64,000 nucleotides of DNA from Mycolicibacterium rhodesiae NBB3 (GTDB lineage: Bacteria > Actinomycetota > Actinomycetes > Mycobacteriales > Mycobacteriaceae), in the NCBI RefSeq assembly GCF_000230895.2, contig NC_016604.1, positions 1,240,001 through 1,304,000 of the forward strand. The letters run 5' to 3'. The notes beneath the pieces were generated by a model, which had not been told where the DNA came from, searched no databases, and saw only the letters and a list, made by a program, of their open reading frames with translations. The stretch's first letter is position 1. Each line of letters begins with the position of its first letter. The position numbers were made by a program, and so were the translations under genes. This document shows positions 8,784 through 17,457 of the stretch, piece after piece.

Positions 8784-10375
8784 ATCTCGCGAGCACACTG
8801 ATACCGCTGCCGGTCCTTGTCCCGACCCTCGGCGCGGCGGCGACGCTCATCGCCGGTCGCCGCCCTCGTCTTCAGCGGCTCATCACCTTGGCCGCGCTCT
8901 CGGTCGTCGTCGCCGCCTGCGCTGCGTTGCTGTACCTCGCCGACCGGGACGGCACGCTTGTGCTCAACGTCGGCGGCTGGGGGCAGTCGGTGCCCGGGAT
9001 GGGCCCATTGGGCATCACGCTCGTCGTGGACCGGTTGTCGGCGCTGATGCTCGTCGTCTCGTCCATCGTGTTGTTGGCCGTGGTGTTCTACGCCATCGGA
9101 CAGGGTGTCCGCGACGGTGACGAGCGTCAGCCCGTATCGATCTTCATGCCCACCTACCTGGTGCTGTCCGCGGGCGTCTGCACCGCGTTTCTGGCCGGCG
9201 ATCTGTTCAATCTGTTCGTCGGGTTCGAGGTGCTGCTCTCGGCGAGCTTCGTGCTGCTCACCATCGGTGCGAGCAAAGACCGTGTCCGCGCCGGCATTTC
9301 GTACGTGATGGTGTCGATGATCTCGTCGCTGATCTTCCTCTTCGGCATCGCATTGGTGTACGCCGCCACCGGGACTCTGAACATGGCCGAGATCGCGGTC
9401 CGACTCGACGACGTGTCGGCGGGGACCCGGTCGGCGATGTTCGCCGTGCTCCTGGTGGCCTTCGGGATCAAGGCCGCGGTGTTTCCGCTATCGGCGTGGC
9501 TGCCCGACTCCTACCCGACGGCACCCGCGCCCGTGACTGCTGTATTCGCCGGCCTGCTCACCAAAGTCGGTGTCTACGCCATCATCCGGGCGCACTCGCT
9601 GCTGTTTCCCAGCGGTGGTCTCGACCCGGTGCTACTGGTCGCCGCGCTGCTGACGATGGTGATCGGCATCCTCGGCGCGATCGCACAGAACGACATCAAA
9701 CGACTGCTGTCCTTCACGCTGGTCAGCCACATCGGCTACATGGTGTTCGGCATCGCGCTGTCCAACGAGCTCGGGATGTCGGGCGCGATCTACTACGTGG
9801 CCCACCACATCCTGGTCCAGACGACGCTGTTCCTCGTCGTCGGTCTGATCGAACGTCAGGCGGGGGCGTCGACGCTGCAGCGATTGGGCGGGCTGGCCGC
9901 CGCCAGCCCCCTGCTCGCTTTCGTGTTCGTCGTCCCGGCACTCAATCTCGGTGGCATACCGCCCTTTTCCGGATTCATCGGCAAGGTCGCACTGCTGGAG
10001 GCCGGCGCGCAGATCGGCTCGGTGCTGGCGTGGACGCTGGTCGGCGGTGGCGTGCTCACCAGCCTGCTGACGCTGTACGTGGTCACCCGGGTGTGGACCA
10101 AAGCCTTCTGGCGGACCCGGGAGGACGCGCCGCAGGGCCATCTCTCGGCGGCATCGCCGGCGGCGCTGATCGACGAGCCAGAGGATATTCAGTTCGTCGA
10201 TCGCGACAACGTCGGCCGGATGCCGGTGGGCATGGTCGCGCCGACCGGCGCATTGATCGCCGTGGGCTTGGCCCTGACCATCTTCGCCGGCCCCATCTTC
10301 GCCTACTGCGAGCGCGCAGCCGCTGAGGTGCTTGACCGCAGTCAGTACATCACCGCGGTGGTGGGTGAGCGATGA
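8780..10375 (+). CDS. mrpD: Mrp antiporter subunit D (NuoN/NuoM-like)
   Basis: A 531-residue protein with about 14 TM helices and a proton_antipo_M domain (~125-420). Conserved segments include FNLFVGFEVLLSASFVLL, carrying the conserved Glu of the proton path, and FGIKAAVFPLSAWLPDSYPT. It is one of the two proton-translocating subunits of the Mrp complex. It is coupled by ATGA overlap to mrpC upstream and mrpE downstream. The hydrophilic stretch around 445-475 before the last helix is of unknown meaning. Confidence 0.95.
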   Translation: MNLASTLIPLPVLVPTLGAAATLIAGRRPRLQRLITLAALSVVVAACAALLYLADRDGTLVLNVGGWGQSVPGMGPLGITLVVDRLSALMLVVSSIVLLAVVFYAIGQGVRDGDERQPVSIFMPTYLVLSAGVCTAFLAGDLFNLFVGFEVLLSASFVLLTIGASKDRVRAGISYVMVSMISSLIFLFGIALVYAATGTLNMAEIAVRLDDVSAGTRSAMFAVLLVAFGIKAAVFPLSAWLPDSYPTAPAPVTAVFAGLLTKVGVYAIIRAHSLLFPSGGLDPVLLVAALLTMVIGILGAIAQNDIKRLLSFTLVSHIGYMVFGIALSNELGMSGAIYYVAHHILVQTTLFLVVGLIERQAGASTLQRLGGLAAASPLLAFVFVVPALNLGGIPPFSGFIGKVALLEAGAQIGSVLAWTLVGGGVLTSLLTLYVVTRVWTKAFWRTREDAPQGHLSAASPAALIDEPEDIQFVDRDNVGRMPVGMVAPTGALIAVGLALTIFAGPIFAYCERAAAEVLDRSQYITAVVGER

Positions 10376-10920
10376 ACGGTTCCATTCGCGGTGTCGCCCT
10401 GCGCATCTGGGTCTTGATCTGGCTGGTGCTCGTCTGGGTCCTGCTGTGGGGTGACTTCTCGGCGGCCAACGTGCTGTCGGGGTTGACGATCGCTGGTCTC
10501 ATCACCGTAATGCTGCCGCTGCCCGCCGTCCCCGTCGAGGGCAAGGTTCACCTGTTGTCGTTGATCCGGCTGCTCTTCGCGATCGGCTACCGCCTGCTGT
10601 TGTCGTCATTCCAGGTCGCGTGGCTCGCGGTGAAACCCGGACCCCCGCCGCTGTCGGCGGTGCTGCGCGCCCAACTCTCGGTGAAGAGCGACCTCGTGCT
10701 GGCGTTGGCGGTCAACATCTTCAACCTTATTCCGGGCTCGATCGTGGTCGAGATCGACCAGACTCGCCGACTGCTGTACATGCATGTCATCGATGTCGGC
10801 TCGGACCGCGCGGTCAGCCAGTTCTACCACCAGGTCGCCGTTGTCGAGCGTCTGCTGGTGGCGACTTTCGAACGCCAGGAGGACTGGCAGCCTGCGCACG
10901 GGGAGGCCGATCGCCCATGA
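10372..10920 (+). CDS. mrpE: Mrp antiporter subunit E
   Basis: A 182-residue MNHE-family (PF01899) subunit. It has two or three N-terminal membrane helices (~12-45 and ~60-82) and a cytosolic domain containing NIFNLIPGSIVVEID and YMHVIDVG, typical of MrpE. It is needed for assembly and activity of the Mrp Na+/H+ antiporter. The ATG overlaps the mrpD stop by 4 bp, and the stop overlaps the mrpF start. Confidence 0.93.
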   Translation: MNGSIRGVALRIWVLIWLVLVWVLLWGDFSAANVLSGLTIAGLITVMLPLPAVPVEGKVHLLSLIRLLFAIGYRLLLSSFQVAWLAVKPGPPPLSAVLRAQLSVKSDLVLALAVNIFNLIPGSIVVEIDQTRRLLYMHVIDVGSDRAVSQFYHQVAVVERLLVATFERQEDWQPAHGEADRP

Positions 10921-11204
10921 CTGCCGTCTGGATAGTTGCCGCGGTGATGATCACCACCGCGGCGGCGATCACGATGTTCCGCCTGCTGGCGGGGCCGAAC
11001 ACGCTTGATCGCCTGGTGGCGGTCGACACCCTGATCGCGGTGACGATGTGTGGCATCGGCATCTGGGCGGCCTACAGCCTGGACAGCACTGTGACCTACG
11101 GGCTGACCGCTTTGGCGCTGATCAGCTTTGTCGGCTCGGTCAGCGTCGCGCGCTTCCGCGTACCCGATGTCGACAAGCCGCGCGGCGCAAGGAGGTCGCG
11201 ATGA
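10917..11204 (+). CDS. mrpF: Mrp antiporter subunit F
   Basis: A 95-residue protein with three predicted TM helices and the MrpF motif RLLAGPNTLDRLVAVD (~20-36). This matches the MnhF/PhaF family in length and sequence. The ATG at 10917 overlaps the mrpE stop; the longer in-frame ORF beginning at 10620 lies inside mrpE and is not used. It is part of the coupled mrpA-C-D-E-F-G operon. Confidence 0.93.
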   Translation: MTAVWIVAAVMITTAAAITMFRLLAGPNTLDRLVAVDTLIAVTMCGIGIWAAYSLDSTVTYGLTALALISFVGSVSVARFRVPDVDKPRGARRSR

Positions 11205-11557
11205 ACCCGTTCGACATCGTGGCCGCCGTGCTCGTGCTCGGCGGTTCAGCGCTCGCGCTCACCGCGGCGATCGGCATCGTCCGGTTCCCGGACACCCTGA
11301 CTCGGATGCACGCGGCATCCAAGCCCCAGGTACTGGGTCTGTTGCTGGTGCTCATCGGCGCGGCGATCCGATTGAGGGGCAACGCCGATGTCGGCATGAT
11401 CATCCTCACCGGGCTGTTCACCGTGATCACCGCGCCGGTTGTCGCCAATCGGGTTGGCCAGCTCGCCTATCGGGAACAAGATGTGCGCGACGACCTGCTG
11501 ACCAAGGACGAGATGCACGAGTTCGCCGAACCCGAGGTTGGCAATGACAAGAACTGA
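11201..11557 (+). CDS. mrpG: Mrp antiporter subunit G
   Basis: A 118-residue MnhG/PhaG-family protein with three TM helices and the conserved GIVRFPDTLTRMHAASKPQ segment (~24-42). The start ATG overlaps the mrpF stop, with an AGGAGG ribosome binding site at 11189-11194. It is the last subunit of the Mrp operon. Its 3' end overlaps the downstream methyltransferase start by 14 bp, so that gene may be read on the same transcript. Confidence 0.93.
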   Translation: MNPFDIVAAVLVLGGSALALTAAIGIVRFPDTLTRMHAASKPQVLGLLLVLIGAAIRLRGNADVGMIILTGLFTVITAPVVANRVGQLAYREQDVRDDLLTKDEMHEFAEPEVGNDKN

Positions 11558-12437
11558 CGACGACAGCTGGGACATCACCGAAGGTGTCGGCGCCACTGCG
11601 CTCGGCGTGGCGTGGGCGCGCGCCCAGGAAGCCAACTCGGGGTGCCCGCTGTTCAAAGACACCTACGCGCAACGGTTCATCGACGCGGCCACGGCCCGCG
11701 GATGGCAACTGCCGCCGTCGCACATGGTCGAACGGATCCGTGCGATCTCGAACTACGCGGCGTCACGGACCAAATGGTTCGACAATTTCTTCACCACTGC
11801 GGGCGCCAATGGCGTTGTGCAAGCCGTCATCCTGGCCGCGGGACTCGACGCCAGGGCATGGCGACTGCCGTGGGCGCACGACAGCGTGGTGTACGAGATC
11901 GACCAGCCGAAGGTGCTCGCCTTCAAGGCGCAGACGCTGACAGACGATTCACCCGCGGCCCGCTACATCGCGGTCCCCATCGACCTTCGCCAGGACTGGC
12001 CGAAGGCCCTGTGCGATGCGGGGTTCGATACACAGGAACCGACGGCGTGGGCCGCCGAGGGTCTGCTGCCCTACCTACCCGCCGAGGGTCAGGACCTGTT
12101 GTTCGACCGCATCCACGCTCTCAGCGCACCCGGCAGCCGGATCGGCGTCGAATCGTTCGGCAACAAGTTCTTCGATCCCGAGTATCTGGCGAACCGGCGC
12201 GCGCAGCTGCGTCAGATGCGGGAGGCCGCGGGCGACGACGCCACCGATGCCGTTGACGTCCAAGACCTCTGGTACATCGAGGACCGCACCGACGTCGCCG
12301 ACTGGCTGATGCGACACGGCTGGCGGGTGTCAACCGAAGATGCCCAGACGCTGATGGAACGCTTCGGCCGCCCGCCCACGGCGGCGACGGAGGACACCAC
12401 CCCGCGCACCACCTTCGTCGAGGGTGTGCGGAGCTAG
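11544..12437 (+). CDS. TIGR00027-family SAM-dependent methyltransferase
   Basis: A 297-residue putative S-adenosylmethionine-dependent methyltransferase of the leucine carboxyl methyltransferase-like family (PF04072/TIGR00027), which is strongly expanded in mycobacteria. Visible family features are WDITEGVGATALGVAW at the N-terminus, the SAM-binding AAGLDARAWRLPW (~95-107) and EGLLPYLP (~172). The ATG at 11544 is preferred over the TTG at 11538. It overlaps mrpG and may belong to its transcript, but no functional link is known. The substrate is unknown. Confidence 0.9.
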   Translation: MTRTDDDSWDITEGVGATALGVAWARAQEANSGCPLFKDTYAQRFIDAATARGWQLPPSHMVERIRAISNYAASRTKWFDNFFTTAGANGVVQAVILAAGLDARAWRLPWAHDSVVYEIDQPKVLAFKAQTLTDDSPAARYIAVPIDLRQDWPKALCDAGFDTQEPTAWAAEGLLPYLPAEGQDLLFDRIHALSAPGSRIGVESFGNKFFDPEYLANRRAQLRQMREAAGDDATDAVDVQDLWYIEDRTDVADWLMRHGWRVSTEDAQTLMERFGRPPTAATEDTTPRTTFVEGVRS

Positions 12438-12444
12438 CAGGCGG

Positions 12445-13077
12445 TTACTCGGACAGCTGGAACTCGACCATCGCGGTGACGGTGTCGACGGCCTCGCTGA
12501 GCGCGCTGATTCGTGCGGCGACCGTAGGCGCGGCGAGCACCGCGTATTTGTCGGCGGGCCCCATCGGGAGACGAGAGGCCAAGGCGTACAACCACAGCGA
12601 CGCATCACCGGACACATCGGCGCCCGCGACGATGTCCCGCGCGACCACTTGTGCGCCGCGCGCCTGCGCGATCCGCTCGAAGAGCGCGACCATGCGATCC
12701 TCGATACTCCTGATCGCATCCACATCGACGTTCCGAGCGGGCTCATCGGGCCAGGGCTCGACGGCCGCCCGCGGGTATGGATCGTCGGGGTGCCACTCCA
12801 CCACCCGGATCCGCTCGCCCATCACACACCGCAGCCGATAACGACCCGCACCCAGGTCGGCACTCTCGGCGATGTGGGCCATCGTGCCGACGTCGCTGCG
12901 GACGTCCCCGCCGCCGACCTCCCGGCCCGCGGCGATCAGCACCACCCCGAAGGCCGGATCGTCTGTGGTGAGACAGTCTGAAACCAGTGCGGTGTAACGG
13001 GGTTCGAAGATCCGCAGCGGTAGCTCCTCTCCCGGCAGCATGGCCACCTGCAGAGGGAACATCGGCGTGACGGCCAT
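12445..13077 (-). CDS. LON-substrate-binding-domain protein (Rv0434-like)
   Basis: A 210-residue protein consisting only of the LON N-terminal substrate-binding domain (PF02190), with MFPLQVAMLPGEELPLRIFE at the start and MGERIRVVEWHPDDPYP in the middle. It has no AAA ATPase or Ser-Lys protease domain. In H37Rv the equivalent gene (Rv0434) sits in the same place next to the YbdK-like ligase and sodC. Its role is unknown. It lies 2 bp after the ligase stop on the same strand, so it is probably the last gene of that operon. Confidence 0.87.
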   Translation of the reverse strand: MAVTPMFPLQVAMLPGEELPLRIFEPRYTALVSDCLTTDDPAFGVVLIAAGREVGGGDVRSDVGTMAHIAESADLGAGRYRLRCVMGERIRVVEWHPDDPYPRAAVEPWPDEPARNVDVDAIRSIEDRMVALFERIAQARGAQVVARDIVAGADVSGDASLWLYALASRLPMGPADKYAVLAAPTVAARISALSEAVDTVTAMVEFQLSE

Positions 13078-13079
13078 CC

Positions 13080-14213
13080 TCAGACGTCCAACTCGGCGAC
13101 CAGTGCGTCGACCACCGCACGCAGATCACCGTCGTTCGCCTCGGCGACCCGCCGCTGCCGCTGGTAGGACCCTCCCGAATTGCAGATGTCGGAGACCATG
13201 CGGAGTTCGTCGGCACACTTCAACGAGGCGGCCACCGGCTCGAGACGGTTCAGCAGGTCGTCGAGATCGTCGGTCACCAGGCGCTCGTTGCTGTCCTCGT
13301 CCAGGATGATCACTGCGTCAAGGCCGTAACGGGCTGCGCGCCACTTGTTTTCCTGTACGTGCCACGGTGGCATCGTGGGGAGCCGCTCGCCGGCGTCGAG
13401 TCGATGGTCGAGGTCGACGATGAGACAGTGCGTCAACGCCACCAGCGCGCTGAGTTCGCGGATGTTGGAGACTCCGTCGAAGATCCGAACCTCGACCGTA
13501 CCGATGTGCGGTGACGGCCTGATGTCCCAGCGGATCTCGTTCATGTGGTCGATGATGCCGGTCTTCTTCTGATCGTGGACGAACCCTTCCCATTCCCGCC
13601 ACGTCTGAAAGTGGAAGGGCAGCCCCGCCGTCGGCAGCTGCTGGAACATCATCGCGCGGTTGGACGCGTAGCCGGTGTCCTCGCCGTCCCAGTACGGCGA
13701 CGAGGCGGAGAGCGCCAACAGGTGCGGGTAGTGGTTGAGCAACGACGTGTTGATCGCCATCACCTTGTGCGCCGACGAGATGCCGACGTGCACATGCACG
13801 CCCCAGATCAACATCTGACGTCCCCACCACTGCGTGCGCTTGATCAGTTCCGCGTAGCGCGGCGCATCGGTCAGACTCTCCGGCGACCATTTCGCGAATG
13901 GATGTGTGCCTGCGCAGAACAACTCCATGTTGCGATCGCGCACGATCCTGCGCGCGGTCCCGAGTGTCGATCGCAGATCGTCCATCGCCTCAGGAACGGA
14001 ATCGCAGATACCGGTGACGATCTCGACGGTGTTACGGAGCAATTCCTTGTGCACCCGTGGGTTGTTCGCCCCGAGTTCCTCGATGACCTCGGTCGCCACG
14101 TTGCTCACATCGCGGGTCTCGGCGTCGACGAGCGCGAACTCCCACTCCACCCCGAGCGTCGGCCGTGGTGAGCCGACGAAGTCTATGTGCTTGTTAGCCG
14201 ACGCCGATGACAC
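13080..14213 (-). CDS. YbdK-type carboxylate-amine ligase (Rv0433-like)
   Basis: A 377-residue ATP-grasp-like carboxylate-amine ligase of the glutamate-cysteine ligase 2 (GCS2/YbdK) family. Motifs include [12 protein letters not shown] near the N-terminus, GVHVHVGI (~160), [16 protein letters not shown] and [17 protein letters not shown]. The family makes gamma-glutamyl or related amide bonds, but the mycobacterial substrate is not known. I chose the GTG at 14213, which gives the length of the H37Rv homologue; it overlaps the sodC 3' end by 20 bp. Upstream in-frame sequence back to 14360 is inside sodC and is low-complexity, so it is rejected. Confidence 0.88.
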   Translation of the reverse strand: MSSASANKHIDFVGSPRPTLGVEWEFALVDAETRDVSNVATEVIEELGANNPRVHKELLRNTVEIVTGICDSVPEAMDDLRSTLGTARRIVRDRNMELFCAGTHPFAKWSPESLTDAPRYAELIKRTQWWGRQMLIWGVHVHVGISSAHKVMAINTSLLNHYPHLLALSASSPYWDGEDTGYASNRAMMFQQLPTAGLPFHFQTWREWEGFVHDQKKTGIIDHMNEIRWDIRPSPHIGTVEVRIFDGVSNIRELSALVALTHCLIVDLDHRLDAGERLPTMPPWHVQENKWRAARYGLDAVIILDEDSNERLVTDDLDDLLNRLEPVAASLKCADELRMVSDICNSGGSYQRQRRVAEANDGDLRAVVDALVAELDV

Positions 14214-14892
14214 CGCACGCCACGCGCTTCCCGGCATCGCCGGTGGCCAAGGTGGTCTCGTCCGGCGGCGGGGCACCGTTGACCTGCTGGTAGCGCTCCG
14301 GGGGGATGTTGGCGAAGTTGTCCGCCTTCTCGTGGATGATGATCGCGGTCCCGGCCTCACCGGTCAGGTCCTCGGCGGTGAACGCGTCCGTCGTCGTCAC
14401 CAGCATCGCCGAGCCGTCCTCGCGAACCTGCAGCGAAGTCAGGTCACCGCTCATGGGATGGCCGGTGTGTCCCGCCACCTGCAAATGTCCACCGGCCGAA
14501 TTGAAGTCGCCGGGGGCGCCGCCGGTCGGCGCGACCGAGTTGGCCTCGCACTTGCCGACGGAGTGGATGTGCAGTCCGTGAAAGCCGGGTGCCAGTGCGC
14601 CGGGTTCGGCGCTCTCCACCGTGATGGTGGCGTAGTTCCCGGAGAACGCGATCTCGGCCTTGGCGACAGTGGTGCCGTCCGGCGATTTCAGGTCGGCCTT
14701 CAGCGTCTCACCGCTGGCCTGACCTTCCTGCCCGCCGCCGTGCTCACCGGGCTGCGCGGACGGTGCCGGCGAGCCCGTCCAGACCGAAGGTGTGGTGCCC
14801 GGGGAGGTTGCCGGTTGTTCTGGTGCGCTGCAGGCACTCAACACGAGAGCGGGAACAGCGAAGGAGGCTGCGACGGCGACGGTCTTGAGCAT
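14194..14892 (-). CDS. sodC: Cu,Zn superoxide dismutase lipoprotein
   Basis: A 232-residue secreted lipoprotein. The signal peptide ends in the lipobox LSAC (Cys21), and a Pro/Ser/Gly-rich linker leads to a Cu,Zn-SOD domain (~65-232). Metal ligands are present: HIH in [12 protein letters not shown], the [17 protein letters not shown] zinc loop and [10 protein letters not shown], together with the conserved Cys pair in GKC and VACG. It dismutates superoxide outside the cytoplasmic membrane, protecting against oxidative attack. The ATG at 14892 is set by the signal peptide. Gene order with Rv0431-, Rv0433- and Rv0434-like genes is conserved. Confidence 0.95.
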   Translation of the reverse strand: MLKTVAVAASFAVPALVLSACSAPEQPATSPGTTPSVWTGSPAPSAQPGEHGGGQEGQASGETLKADLKSPDGTTVAKAEIAFSGNYATITVESAEPGALAPGFHGLHIHSVGKCEANSVAPTGGAPGDFNSAGGHLQVAGHTGHPMSGDLTSLQVREDGSAMLVTTTDAFTAEDLTGEAGTAIIIHEKADNFANIPPERYQQVNGAPPPDETTLATGDAGKRVACGVIGVG

Positions 14893-14902
14893 GTGCAAGA
14901 GC

Positions 14903-15361
14903 CTAGCCGGTGACCACCACGAGCACGCCCGGCGGCTGCTCAGCCAGTTCCGGAAGCCGCGGTTCGACCGGCGCGTCCAACAACCGGCCCACCTCTTCGG
15001 CGGCCTCACGCTCCCCGGGTCCGTCGCTGAAATACACGGTGTTGGCCGTCACGCCAGGCAGCTCGAGGTTCCCGGTTTCGACGACATCCCAGCCACCCTC
15101 GCGCAGCCGATTGGCCGTGCCCTCGGCGGCGCCCTCCACCGCTGAGATGTTGAAGACACGCACCTCGGGCTTGGCCGGCTTCGGCGACTCCGACCGACTC
15201 GGGGTCGTGGTGGTCGTCGTGGTCGCGATGGAGGATTGTTCGCCCTCGTCGTCGCTGCCGCCCATCGCCTGGAATCCCACCAGCAGAAACACGACGCCGA
15301 GGAACAGCAGCACCATCACCATCGCGCGCAGCGGCAAGCCAGAGGAGTTCTGCTGATTCAT
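14903..15361 (-). CDS. LytR C-terminal-domain membrane protein (Rv0431-like)
   Basis: A 152-residue protein with one N-terminal TM helix (~11-33), a Thr/Ser/Pro-rich linker (~40-65) and a C-terminal LytR_C domain (PF13399) starting at VRVFNISA. The domain is found on cell-wall glycopolymer ligases and as stand-alone proteins like this one. The M. tuberculosis counterpart Rv0431 is reported as VirR, involved in vesicle production; transfer of that role is by homology and synteny. The ATG at 15361 is chosen; upstream in-frame residues to 15400 are not conserved-looking. It lies 10 bp before sodC. Confidence 0.88.
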   Translation of the reverse strand: MNQQNSSGLPLRAMVMVLLFLGVVFLLVGFQAMGGSDDEGEQSSIATTTTTTTPSRSESPKPAKPEVRVFNISAVEGAAEGTANRLREGGWDVVETGNLELPGVTANTVYFSDGPGEREAAEEVGRLLDAPVEPRLPELAEQPPGVLVVVTG

Positions 15362-15413
15362 TGCGTTCACTGTATCCAGCCGGACAAGGCGGTCCGCCAA
15401 TCCCCCGACGGCC

Positions 15414-15722
15414 TCAGGTGACGTCGAAGCCCAACCGGCGCGCTGCCCGTGCCTTCTGACGGCTTGCGCGCAGCCGTCGCAACCGCTTGACCAGCATCGG
15501 ATCCGCTACGAGCGCCTCAGGGCGGTCCACGAGCGCATTCAGCACTTGGTAATAACGGGTCGCCGACATGGAGAACAGTTCCTTGATTGCGTCTTCCTTG
15601 GACCCCGCGTACTTCCACCACTGACGCTCGAACGCCAGGATGTCGTGCTCACGTCGGGTAAGCCCGTCGGCCAGGGCAGGGTCGGCCCCGGATTGCTCAG
15701 TCCGCGCGATTGCGCCGTCCAT
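15414..15722 (-). CDS. DUF3263 protein (Rv0430-like)
   Basis: A 102-residue basic cytosolic protein with a DUF3263 domain. The segment [20 protein letters not shown] (~20-39) and the Arg/Lys-rich C-terminus ([20 protein letters not shown]) are typical. The first half looks like a helix-turn-helix, so nucleic-acid binding is plausible but unproven. The ATG at 15722 gives the length of the mycobacterial homologues; an in-frame start at 15779 would add 19 residues. It is divergent from def and upstream of the sodC operon. Confidence 0.87.
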   Translation of the reverse strand: MDGAIARTEQSGADPALADGLTRREHDILAFERQWWKYAGSKEDAIKELFSMSATRYYQVLNALVDRPEALVADPMLVKRLRRLRASRQKARAARRLGFDVT

Positions 15723-15859
15723 ATCGCTCCTGGACCCTTCCAAACACTCGAAATGACATCGCTGTGGTTCGGCGCTCATTCAACCACGGGTTTGCATGCT
15801 CAGCCGTCCGACATGCCCGCGAGTCGGGCGAGAAGGATTACCGACTTAAGCTGTTGCGC

Positions 15860-16453
15860 GTGGCAGTCGTACCCATACGCATCGTAGGAGATCCCGTCCT
15901 GCACACCGCGACCGAACCTGTGCCCGTAGGCGACGACGGTTCGCTGCCCGCGGATCTCGCGGACTTGATCACCGACCTCTACGACACCATGGCGGCAGCC
16001 AACGGTGTCGGTCTCGCCGCGAACCAGATCGGTGTGGGCAAGCGGGTGTTCGTCTACGACTGCGCCGACGAACGCGGCAGGACGACGCGGCGCAAGGGTG
16101 TCGTCGTCAATCCCGTACTGGAGACGTCCGAAGTTCCGGAGACGATGCCCGACCCCGACGACGATGACGAGGGCTGCCTGTCGGTGCCCGGGGAATCGTT
16201 TCCGACCGGCAGGGCCGACTGGGCGCGAGTCAAAGGGCTGGACGCCGACGGCGCGCCGATCACGCTGGAGGGCACCGGACTTTTCGCGCGGATGCTGCAA
16301 CACGAAACCGGGCATCTGGATGGGTTCTTGTATCTGGACCGGCTGGTCGGCAGGCATGCGCGAAGCGCCAAGCGCGCCGTGAAGTCGCACGGGTGGGGGG
16401 TGCCCGGGTTGTCGTGGACGCCCGGCGAGGATCCCGACCCCTTCGGTCACTGA
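15860..16453 (+). CDS. def: Peptide deformylase
   Basis: A 197-residue metalloprotease-fold enzyme that removes the formyl group from nascent N-terminal Met. All three motifs are present: [10 protein letters not shown] (motif I), EGCLSVPG with the metal-binding Cys (motif II) and QHETGHLDG, the HExxH site (motif III). The GTG at 15860 gives the standard length; the ORF extends upstream to 15710 without a convincing leader. The C-terminal [19 protein letters not shown] tail is characteristic of mycobacterial Def. The stop overlaps the start of the GNAT gene (TGATG), so the two are coupled. Confidence 0.96.
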   Translation: MAVVPIRIVGDPVLHTATEPVPVGDDGSLPADLADLITDLYDTMAAANGVGLAANQIGVGKRVFVYDCADERGRTTRRKGVVVNPVLETSEVPETMPDPDDDDEGCLSVPGESFPTGRADWARVKGLDADGAPITLEGTGLFARMLQHETGHLDGFLYLDRLVGRHARSAKRAVKSHGWGVPGLSWTPGEDPDPFGH

Positions 16454-17355
16454 TGCAGATCCCGCCGGTGGGGACGCGGGTGATGATTCGTCACCGCCTG
16501 CCCGCCGGTTCGGTGCCACCTCTGACGGACGTGATAGGGCAGCTGCTTCAGACGGAGCCCACGCTGGCGGTGCGCACCAAGCGCGGGGATGTGGTGGCCG
16601 TCCCGGTGGATGCGGTGGTCGTCATCAAGGCGCTCACCGCCGTGCCGGTGCGCACCGCAGACATTCGCCATCTGGAGCACGCGGCCGCGCTGGCCTGGCC
16701 CGGGGTCGAGCAGGAATGGGTGGGCGGCTGGTTCTGCCGCTTCGGGCATGGCAGCACGCGCCGCGCCAACTCCGCAGTCCCATTGGACTTTTCAGTGTCC
16801 ACTGACCTGGCTGCAGTCGCGGACTGGTACGCGACGCGATCGGCGGCCCCACTTCTGAGCCTGCCTGACCGGCTGTTCCGCGTCCCGACAGATGCGCCGA
16901 CAGCCGCTGAGAACCTTGTCATGGCATGCGATCTCGAGCAGGGTCTTGTTGCCGGCGACGTGATGCTTGCGCCGCGACCGGACGACGACTGGCTGCGCAT
17001 CTACCACCGTGAGGTGCCCGTCGACGTCCTGACCGCGGTGGTCGACGGCTCGGTGATCTTTGCGACCGTTCCTGACGCAGCAGTGGCACGGGCGGCGGTC
17101 ACCGAAGCTCCCGACGGCATGCGCTGGCTGGGCTTGTCCGCGTTGAAGGTCGCCGACGAACACCGCCGCCGAGGATATGCACGGACCGTGTGCACCGCGT
17201 TGCTCAGATGGGGTGCCAACCACGGCGCGCGCCGCGCCTACACGCAGGTGCTCGACGACAATTCCTCCGCCATAGCGCTTTTCGAGTCGATGGGATTCTC
17301 ACTGCACCATCGCTCGCGCTATGTGACGCTCGACCGCCCTACCATTCGGTACTGA
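16453..17355 (+). CDS. GNAT-family acetyltransferase (Rv0428c-like)
   Basis: A 300-residue protein with an N-terminal SH3-like beta region (~1-60) and a C-terminal GNAT domain (~215-300). The acetyl-CoA-binding motif A is visible as ADEHRRRGYARTVC, followed by the DNSSAIALFESMGF motif B region. It should acetylate an amine, but the substrate is unknown. The start shares one base with the def stop, as expected for a coupled pair. The def-GNAT order is conserved in H37Rv. Confidence 0.9.
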   Translation: MQIPPVGTRVMIRHRLPAGSVPPLTDVIGQLLQTEPTLAVRTKRGDVVAVPVDAVVVIKALTAVPVRTADIRHLEHAAALAWPGVEQEWVGGWFCRFGHGSTRRANSAVPLDFSVSTDLAAVADWYATRSAAPLLSLPDRLFRVPTDAPTAAENLVMACDLEQGLVAGDVMLAPRPDDDWLRIYHREVPVDVLTAVVDGSVIFATVPDAAVARAAVTEAPDGMRWLGLSALKVADEHRRRGYARTVCTALLRWGANHGARRAYTQVLDDNSSAIALFESMGFSLHHRSRYVTLDRPTIRY

Positions 17356-17368
17356 CAATTCTGCGGGT

Positions 17369-17395
17369 TTATCCCCAATCGCGGATTCATCCACA
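17369..17395. promoter_or_regulatory. two DnaA-box-like 9-mers upstream of HNH gene
   Basis: TTATCCCCA (17369-17377) and TCATCCACA (17387-17395) each differ by one base from the E. coli DnaA box TTATCCACA and lie about 60 bp before the 13E12-family HNH gene. I infer that they may be part of the conserved leader of this repeat family. Binding by DnaA is not shown. Confidence 0.25.
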
Positions 17396-17457
17396 GGTTG
17401 TCGGTGGTGGGTGCTGTGGCGGCGGTTTGTGGCGTTGGCCGTCGTTAGCGTTGTGGT

